Shown: positions 15,684 to 18,948 of the stretch, piece after piece | Layout of the letters: each line of letters begins with the position of its first letter | Numbering within the stretch: the first letter of the stretch is position 1 | DNA from: UMGS1279 sp045577495 | GTDB taxonomy: Bacteria > Bacillota > Clostridia > Oscillospirales > Acutalibacteraceae | Length of the DNA stretch: 18,948 nt | NCBI GenBank assembly: GCA_045577495.1 | Contig: JAZNIK010000043.1 | Span: forward strand, 1-18,948 | Direction: 5' to 3' | Program-made: the position numbers and the translations under genes | The notes under the pieces: generated by a model | Told to the model about the DNA's origin: nothing | Databases searched by the model: none | What the model saw: only the letters and a program-made list of their open reading frames with translations

Positions 15684-15820
15684 CAAAAAAAAAGAACCTT
15701 TTTAAAGGTTCTTTTAAGGCACATACACCACATTGACAGTTGCCAGCCTGTTCAAGCACGGGATTGATGTATGGTGAGTCAGTAATGTTTTGGTACACAA
15801 AACACCCCTCGTCAACGCCC
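15684..15820 (-). ncRNA. Probable small structured RNA, about 135 nt, minus strand
   Basis: A consensus promoter and an intrinsic terminator, both on the minus strand, enclose about 135 bases without a closed gene. The reading frame in this strand runs through the terminator without a stop, which argues against a protein. Predicted helices are GTTTTG/CAAAAC (15787-15792 with 15798-15803, loop five), GCCT/AAGC (15746-15749 with 15754-15757, including a G-U), TGTATG/CATACA (15722-15727 with 15768-15773), and GTTGAC/GTCAAT (15811-15816 with 15732-15737). The last two cross each other, so together they would make a pseudoknot. I do not recognise a known family. An antisense or copy-control role is possible, but it does not overlap rep. 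Confidence 0.68.
15690..15715. terminator. Two-way hairpin terminator between the small genes and the minus-strand RNA
   Basis: AAAAGAACCTTT (15690-15701) pairs perfectly with AAAGGTTCTTTT (15704-15715) across two bases. Read on the minus strand the stem is followed by a run of nine Ts, a strong terminator. On the plus strand the tail is short (TTTT then AAGG), a weaker one. It ends the minus-strand RNA and probably also the three-gene set. Confidence 0.9.
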
Positions 15821-15824
15821 TTAT

Positions 15825-15853
15825 ATTTTAGCATACAGGCTTTTAATTGTCAA
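15825..15853 (-). promoter_or_regulatory. Promoter of the minus-strand RNA
   Basis: On the minus strand TTGACA (15853-15848) and TAAAAT (15830-15825) are separated by 17 bases. A TGN extension (TGC) precedes the -10 box. Transcription would start near 15820-15818. It is among the best promoters in the element. Confidence 0.88.
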
Positions 15854-16180
15854 GTGGTATAAATTCTCGTATTTTTTCCAAAAAACGCACAGAGCGAATG
15901 AAATACCCCTTTGATACGCGTTCCCCCGCTTGAGCGGGGGCGGAGGGGGTGTGATTTGCTTGTTTTTTGGTTTTTGCTATGCTTGACGGGTAAAAGCTTG
16001 TTTTTTGCTTAAAACGCGCGTAGCGCGCAAAAGCGGGGGCGTGGAACGCGCCACCTGAGCGCACCGAGCCCTTTAGGGCGAGTAAGCGAAAGCCCCCGCT
16101 TTGCGACGAGGACGAGTTAGGCAGCGTAGCGTTGCGCGGCTGAGGGGACCCGCGTGGGTTTTGTGGAGCGCAGGTCTAGG

Positions 16181-16799
16181 CGCGTGAGGACCCGCGACGG
16201 CGATTGGAGCCGAGCGGAAGCCGAAACGCGCACCCTGCGCGGAGCAAAACGAAGGAGCGGAGACAGCGCGTGAGGGAGCAAAACGCAAGGGCGGCGCTAG
16301 CCGCTTGTCTTGCCCTTGCGTGACGCCGACCGAATGTGCTAGGCGCTAGTGACGGGCGGAGCGGGGGGCTGCCGCGCGCCACGGCCGCTAACGAAACGCT
16401 TTTAGCGTGAGTGCGGCGCCGAGGAGCGAAAGGCGCGGCAGGTGCCGAACCCACCGCAGTGGGTGAGTGCGCCGAGAGAGGTGACAAGCGCCCAGCGTGG
16501 CAACGCCACGCGTGAGGCTTGGGCTTGTTGCCGCCGCGCTACAATTATTGTTTTGCGACTCCCGTCGGCATACTGCCGCGGGGGCTCTAAGGAGCAAAAC
16601 GGGCGAGTGAGGAGCGGGGTTGCCGAGCGCAGAGGAGAGCACCATAACGACAATGGAGCGCAGTTGCCGCAATTCCCTATGAGCATTGGAAAAACGACAC
16701 AGGAGCAAATTGCGACTGTGGAGGAGGGGATCCAATGCGTAATGGGGAGAGGCAACTATTGCGACATTGGAGGCAGGTGCGCGACTCTATGCGCGTGAG
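16181..16799 (+). repeat. Repeated CGCGTGAG following hairpins
   Basis: CGCGTGAG occurs at 16181-16188, 16267-16274, 16509-16516 and 16792-16799, three of the copies followed by G. A related GTGAGTGCG occurs at 16407-16415 and 16463-16471. Most copies sit at the 3' side of a short stem, which suggests a recurring structural module. Confidence 0.7.
16241..16601 (+). repeat. Repeated 11-mer GGAGCAAAACG
   Basis: Three exact copies lie at 16241-16251, 16275-16285 and 16591-16601, and a partial copy (GGAGCAAA) at 16702-16709. The first directly follows a five-pair stem, and part of the third (GAGC) is itself the 3' arm of a small hairpin. The copies are not evenly spaced. Confidence 0.8.
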
Positions 16800-16821
16800 T
16801 GCATATCCCCGACGAACGAAC

Positions 16822-16868
16822 GATACAATGTGGCGCACACTTTAAAAGTGGGCGTTGCCGCTTGTATC
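16822..16868. repeat. Stem with inner hairpin
   Basis: GATACAA (16822-16828) pairs with TTGTATC (16862-16868) and encloses CACTT/AAGTG (16838-16842 with 16846-16850) and further G-C rich pairs. It is the last structure before the large hairpin at 16904. Confidence 0.6.
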
Positions 16869-16903
16869 CTTTCCGTCTTAATTACCGCGCATCTCATGGC
16901 GGC

Positions 16904-16952
16904 ACAAAGTCAAGAGTCGCATTTTGCGACTCTGCGCTGCTCTTGACTTTGT
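16904..16952. other. Large hairpin, candidate single-strand origin
   Basis: ACAAAGTCAAGAG (16904-16916) pairs perfectly over 13 bases with CTCTTGACTTTGT (16940-16952). Inside, AGAGTCGC (16913-16920) can pair with GCGACTCT (16926-16933). The two stems share bases, so only one can be complete. It lies about 100 bases upstream of the double-strand origin. Rolling-circle replication would expose this place last, which is where single-strand origins usually sit. Copies of GGCGGCA flank it (16898, 16954, 16978). The origin role is inferred from position and shape only. Confidence 0.5.
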
Positions 16953-17022
16953 CGGCGGCATGTGATACTTGCAAATCGGCGGCAAGCTGTTGCTATTCCT
17001 AGAGGCTGAATTTTTAAGCTTA

Positions 17023-17054
17023 GAAGGGCGGCGCCCTTCCTTATCTTGATAATA
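17023..17054 (+). other. Double-strand origin of pC194/pUB110 type
   Basis: A seven-pair hairpin, GAAGGGC-GGC-GCCCTTC (17023-17039), is followed by TTATCTTGATAATA (17041-17054). This closely matches the nick region of the pC194 rolling-circle family (TTATCTTGATAATA). In that family the initiator cuts within CTTGATA, here 17045-17051, probably between G17048 and A17049. It lies 74 bases before the rep ATG. Confidence 0.85.
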
Positions 17055-17122
17055 TAGAAACATCTGTTAAAAGTTAAAAACCTTAAAAAACCCTTTATTT
17101 ATCTAGCATTATCGCACTTTTT

Positions 17123-18067
17123 ATGACAAAAAATTGTATAGTCGATTTAATTGCTGATTTTGACGAATATAAGAAAAAAACAAATCAAGTTGCGAATTTT
17201 ATGCTTGCCTCTGAATTGCTAAAAATACGCGGCCAAAAAATGCTTGATTGTGGTACTACTATTGGTCTTTCTGAAAATGAAAATTCTGACGGCTACAAAG
17301 TTACTGCCGCGAATTTTTGCAGACAGAGGCTTTGTCCTAATTGTCAACGCAGGCGTTCTTTAAAAACCTATGCTTGCATGAGTGAGGTGTATCAACTCGC
17401 GACAAAGCAAGGCTTTGCATTTTTGCATATTGTTTTAACTCTTCCAAATTGCGCGGGTTCTGATTTGAATAAAACTATTGATTTTCTTTATAAAAAAAGC
17501 AGTTTGCTTTTTCGCAAAAGCGACGATATCCATACTCGCGCCGCATGTAATTCTATTCCCGGCGCAAAAGAATTGCGACAAAAAATCGCGAAATCTTTTC
17601 GCGGTGTTTTTCGTGCGCTTGAAGTTACTCGTAACGAAAGCGTTGACATAGAAAACCAAAACGCTTTTCACCCACATTTACATTGTTTGGTTGCGGTTCG
17701 TAAAAGTTATTTTACAAGCCGAAGTTATGTAAAATATGACGATTTAAGAACTGTTTGGTCTGCGCTTACAGGCGTTAAAAATGTTCAAGTTTTTATGGGT
17801 AAAGTCACCGATAATTGCGCCGCTATTGCTGAGGTTGCAAAATATGCCGTTAAACCTTTTACCGACAATATTGATATTGAAACTATTGAGGTTTTACATA
17901 AGGCGCTTTTTAATCGGAGACTTACTCAAAATTATGGCATTTTTAAAGATTGGTTTTATGCTATTGGTATTGACGATTTAGAGGAAGTAGTTGACGAGAA
18001 CAATCCTATGTCGGTTAGCGTTTGGCTTTTCTATGAGGGTGACTCATTTACAATAGAGGGAATATAA
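17123..18067 (+). CDS. rep: Rolling-circle replication initiator, Rep_1 family (HUH endonuclease)
   Basis: The 314-residue protein nicks the origin and starts rolling-circle replication. It has an N-terminal Cys cluster (C66-R-Q-R-L-C71-P-N-C74), motif I FLHIVLTLPN (about 100-109), the HUH motif H183-P-H185-L-H187 (FHPHLHCLV), and motif III E-V-A-K-Y241-A-V-K, in which Y241 should be the nicking tyrosine. A single catalytic tyrosine and Rep_1 motifs fit the pC194/pUB110 group, as does the origin just upstream. The ATG at 17123 has no visible ribosome site, and the next internal ATG (17201) has none either. The true start is therefore uncertain, and the low level of translation may be deliberate. 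Confidence 0.93.
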   Translation: MTKNCIVDLIADFDEYKKKTNQVANFMLASELLKIRGQKMLDCGTTIGLSENENSDGYKVTAANFCRQRLCPNCQRRRSLKTYACMSEVYQLATKQGFAFLHIVLTLPNCAGSDLNKTIDFLYKKSSLLFRKSDDIHTRAACNSIPGAKELRQKIAKSFRGVFRALEVTRNESVDIENQNAFHPHLHCLVAVRKSYFTSRSYVKYDDLRTVWSALTGVKNVQVFMGKVTDNCAAIAEVAKYAVKPFTDNIDIETIEVLHKALFNRRLTQNYGIFKDWFYAIGIDDLEEVVDENNPMSVSVWLFYEGDSFTIEGI

Positions 18068-18083
18068 TTCGATTGGTGATTAT

Positions 18084-18152
18084 ATGACTCCTTCGCGATT
18101 TTTATATTTTTTTGATTTAACATTTTCAGGTTTGTTAAGTGGTTTTATTTAA
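18084..18152 (+). CDS. 22-residue leader peptide coupled to the recombinase
   Basis: ATG at 18084, preceded by GGTGAT, opens a frame of 22 codons that stops at TAA 18150-18152. That stop overlaps the recombinase ATG as TAATG. The recombinase itself has no clear ribosome site, so ribosomes finishing this leader could restart there. The peptide is hydrophobic with serines and phenylalanines (starts MTPSRFLYFFDL). It could be a chance frame, but the exact overlap favours a coupling role. Confidence 0.45.
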   Translation: MTPSRFLYFFDLTFSGLLSGFI

Positions 18153-18643
18153 TGCGTTCTCAATATCTAGGTTTTGAGGAAATTTCTCGGCTTTTTTGTT
18201 ACATGCAAAGACCAAATGTTTTGGCTTGTAAAATTTCAATGCAAACGGGGCTTAGAATAGGGGATTGTCTTGCTATTGAAAAAGCAAAACTCAAAGAACG
18301 TATAACTGTTGTTGAGGAAAAAACTGGATATCATAAGCGGGTTTATATTGGCAAAAAATTACTTCGTGAACTTTTGCGATTTTCAAAAAATAATAAGTCA
18401 AAATTTTTGTTTCCTCATAGGTTTGACAAGACAAAACACAGAACGCGGCAAGCGGTTTTTTTAGACATAAAAAAATCTGCCGCTTTGCTCGGTCTGAGTG
18501 AGCATATTTCACCGCATACTTTTAGAAAATATTTCGCGGTTAGGTTTTATAGTAGGGTTGGCAGTTTGGAAAAAACTCAAAAACGATTAGGGCATAAAAA
18601 GTTGGAAACTACACTTTTATATGCGCTTTCTGATAAAATATAA
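18152..18643 (+). CDS. Minimal tyrosine recombinase (integrase)
   Basis: The 163-residue protein is only the catalytic domain of the phage-integrase family. It lacks the N-terminal SAM-like core-binding domain and any arm-binding domain, whereas usual integrases have 280-400 residues. All active-site residues are visible: R35 (TGLRIGD), K57 (EEKTGYHKR), H122 and R125 (SPHTFRK), H148 (RLGHKK) and the nucleophile Y157 (TTLLYAL). It probably cuts and joins the 16-bp core repeat that flanks the element. The ATG at 18152 overlaps the leader peptide stop. A terminator begins at its stop codon. Confidence 0.92.
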   Translation: MRSQYLGFEEISRLFCYMQRPNVLACKISMQTGLRIGDCLAIEKAKLKERITVVEEKTGYHKRVYIGKKLLRELLRFSKNNKSKFLFPHRFDKTKHRTRQAVFLDIKKSAALLGLSEHISPHTFRKYFAVRFYSRVGSLEKTQKRLGHKKLETTLLYALSDKI

Positions 18644-18682
18644 TAGCAAAGTCCGTTTATTTGGACTCTGCTATTTTTTTAT
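18642..18682 (+). terminator. Intrinsic terminator after the recombinase
   Basis: AATAGCAAAGTCC (18642-18654) pairs with GGACTCTGCTATT (18663-18675), twelve pairs and one mismatch, around an eight-base loop. A run of Ts follows. It overlaps the recombinase stop codon. Confidence 0.92.
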
Positions 18683-18710
18683 TGACATAATCTTTTTACG
18701 GTGTTATTAT
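18682..18710 (+). promoter_or_regulatory. Sigma-A type promoter of the last small gene
   Basis: TTGACA (18682-18687) and TATTAT (18705-18710) are separated by 17 bases. The start near 18717 leaves only a very short leader before GGAGG at 18720-18724. This supports a real transcript for the following small gene. Confidence 0.85.
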
Positions 18711-18729
18711 CTTTTTGTTGGAGGTGGTT

Positions 18730-18878
18730 TTGTATAATGCTTTAAAGGGGAATTATCGACCTGCAAAAATTTTGCTCGAATTGAACAAAACGGACATTTT
18801 GTAGGCGGCAAATATTGGGAAAACGATTCTTTTGCCGCACATTGCGATTTTTTGTCATTCGGTTTTGTGGGGAAGTAA
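18730..18878 (+). pseudogene. Small gene with a frameshift (about 49 residues if repaired)
   Basis: TTG at 18730 follows GGAGG by five bases and a consensus promoter. The frame reads MYNALKGNYRPAKI and then runs into a TAG at 18802-18804. From 18771 the other frame (minus one) continues as FARIEQNGHFVGGKYW, then ENDSFAAHCDFLSFG, to TAA at 18876-18878, directly before a terminator. The switch point is the run AAAAATTTT (18765-18773). One missing base there would explain it. A sequencing error, a real mutation, or programmed slippage are all possible. No family is recognised. Next to an integrase, a small excisionase-like protein would be a plausible role, but this is inference. Confidence 0.6.
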
Positions 18879-18882
18879 TTCG

Positions 18883-18906
18883 CAAACGATAGCCGTTTGG
18901 CTTATT
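18883..18906 (+). terminator. Small terminator hairpin at the right end
   Basis: CAAACG (18883-18888) pairs with CGTTTG (18894-18899) around a five-base loop, followed by GCTTATTTTTATTT. It lies five bases after the TAA of the frameshifted gene and before the right attachment site. Confidence 0.7.
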
Positions 18907-18917
18907 TTTATTTAATA

Positions 18918-18948
18918 GCGAATTATACAAAATGAATATTTTGTATAA
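18918..18948. repeat. Right attachment site (attR) with palindrome
   Basis: The core AATTATACAAAATGAA (18921-18936) equals the left core. With the following bases it forms TTATACAAAAT (18923-18933), GAAT, and ATTTTGTATAA (18938-18948), a perfect eleven-base inverted repeat that reaches the window edge. The three bases before it (GCG) belong to the element and complete the attP arm when the ends are joined. Confidence 0.8.

Larger units (their letters stand above)
15890..16820. other. GC-rich, hairpin-dense region without a credible gene
   Basis: This block of about 0.9 kb has far more G and C than the rest of the window. For example, 39 of 60 bases at 16381-16440 are G or C, against 15 of 60 at 14881-14940. 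No reading frame here resembles a protein. It is dense in stems:
- 15923-15930/15933-15940 (8 bp)
- 16030-16040/16092-16102 (11 bp), closing a branched fold with hairpins at 16041-16054 and 16068-16079
- 16121-16126/16130-16135
- 16227-16231/16237-16241
- 16283-16292/16312-16321 (10 bp)
- 16449-16454/16459-16464
- 16495-16501/16505-16511 (7 bp)
- 16561-16570/16574-16582 (9 bp, one bulge)
- 16683-16690/16731-16738 (8 bp)
It may be a large structured RNA or a folded single-stranded DNA region. I recognise no named family. Confidence 0.75.
15082..18936. mobile_element. Integrated rolling-circle replicating element (about 3.84 kb)
   Basis: The block between the two copies of a 16-bp repeat (AATTATACAAAATGAA at 15082-15097 and 18921-18936) contains a Rep_1 initiator, a pC194-like origin, a tyrosine recombinase and small genes, with no host-type gene. 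Excision between the repeats would give a 3839-bp circle, a typical size for rolling-circle plasmids. In that circle, GCGAATTATACAAAA (18918-18932) would meet TTTTGTTTAATTCGC (15102-15116), 14 of 15 positions complementary. This arrangement exists only when the ends are joined and strongly supports these boundaries. The empty host site would be a palindrome, with arms TTATACAAAAT and ATTTTGTATAA. The recombinase gene is near the right end, as expected. Confidence 0.85.

Noticed and set aside
15427..15834. 135-codon minus-strand frame over the small genes
   Set aside because: Its ATG lies upstream of the predicted transcription start, it passes through the terminator stem and T run, and it overlaps the three better supported plus-strand genes. 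The first part does read somewhat like protein, so I kept the RNA call below high confidence.
16073..16755. Long minus-strand open frames in the GC-rich block (up to about 117 codons)
   Set aside because: They overlap each other in different frames, are rich in Ala/Arg/Pro/Ser as expected from GC-rich noncoding sequence, and have no ribosome site or family likeness.
15890..16820. CRISPR array
   Set aside because: The repeated words are 8-11 bases, irregularly spaced and linked to hairpins. There are no regular repeats with unique spacers and no cas genes.
16442..17002. Two plus-strand open frames in the GC-rich block (118 and 67 codons)
   Set aside because: They run through perfect stems, have no ribosome site and read as low-sense protein. 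They are probably a side effect of few AT-rich stop codons.
18152..18643. Recombinase as host XerC/XerD acting at dif
   Set aside because: The protein is about half the Xer length and the core repeat does not resemble the Firmicutes dif consensus.
18742..18930. 62-codon minus-strand frame at the right end
   Set aside because: It covers a plus-strand promoter-driven gene unit and a terminator, and has no ribosome site.
15082..18948. Element as an IS91/ISCR-type transposon
   Set aside because: The HUH protein has a single KY-type tyrosine motif of the Rep_1 plasmid family and a plasmid-type origin, and the ends carry integrase core repeats.

Overview
The window is a piece of a low-GC, Gram-positive, probably spore-forming chromosome of the Clostridia type. 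The evidence is the gene order scpA-scpB-DUF2953-ytfJ-dac-rluB, a Spore_YtfJ/GerW protein, an S11 D,D-carboxypeptidase, the DUF177-rpmF pair, a DUF512 radical-SAM gene before der, and the der-plsY-gpsA order. AAGGAGG/GAGGTG ribosome sites and TTGACA/TATAAT promoters fit the same group. I cannot name a genus from the sequence.

Positions 1-4317 hold a tightly packed run on the plus strand: the end of scpA, scpB (chromosome condensation), a DUF2953 membrane protein, ytfJ (spore-associated), a secreted D-Ala-D-Ala carboxypeptidase, an RluB/RsuA-type pseudouridine synthase and a small GNAT-like protein. A tRNA-Gln(CTG) with its own promoter and terminator follows, then bioY (biotin uptake). Positions 5225-7395 hold the DUF177-rpmF operon, its terminator and the DUF512 gene. 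From there run der, plsY, gpsA, typA and a DnaQ-like exonuclease with a C-terminal zinc ribbon. A terminator hairpin, which also contains the next ribosome site, separates these from a short HlyD/MacA-like adaptor and a MacB/FtsX-like permease. No ATPase gene lies with that pair. All host genes are on the plus strand.

The unusual part is 15082-18936. I read it as a compact integrated rolling-circle element of about 3.84 kb, bounded by a 16-bp direct repeat. Joining the two ends in silico rebuilds a 15-bp near-perfect inverted repeat (14 of 15 positions) that neither end has alone, as expected for an excised circle with an attP site. The element carries three tiny overlapping genes, a probable small structured RNA on the minus strand, and about 1 kb of strikingly GC-rich, hairpin-dense DNA without a credible gene. 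After these come a large hairpin in the position expected for a single-strand origin, a pC194-like double-strand origin (hairpin plus TTATCTTGATAATA), and a HUH Rep_1 initiator. The right end has a minimal 163-residue tyrosine recombinase coupled to a leader peptide, and a small gene unit with its own promoter and terminator whose reading frame is broken at an A5T4 run.

In the inferred life cycle, the recombinase excises and integrates the circle at a palindromic host site just after the permease terminator, and Rep replicates it from the origin. The role of the GC-rich structured block and of the small RNA is unknown. These are the most interesting leads in the window.
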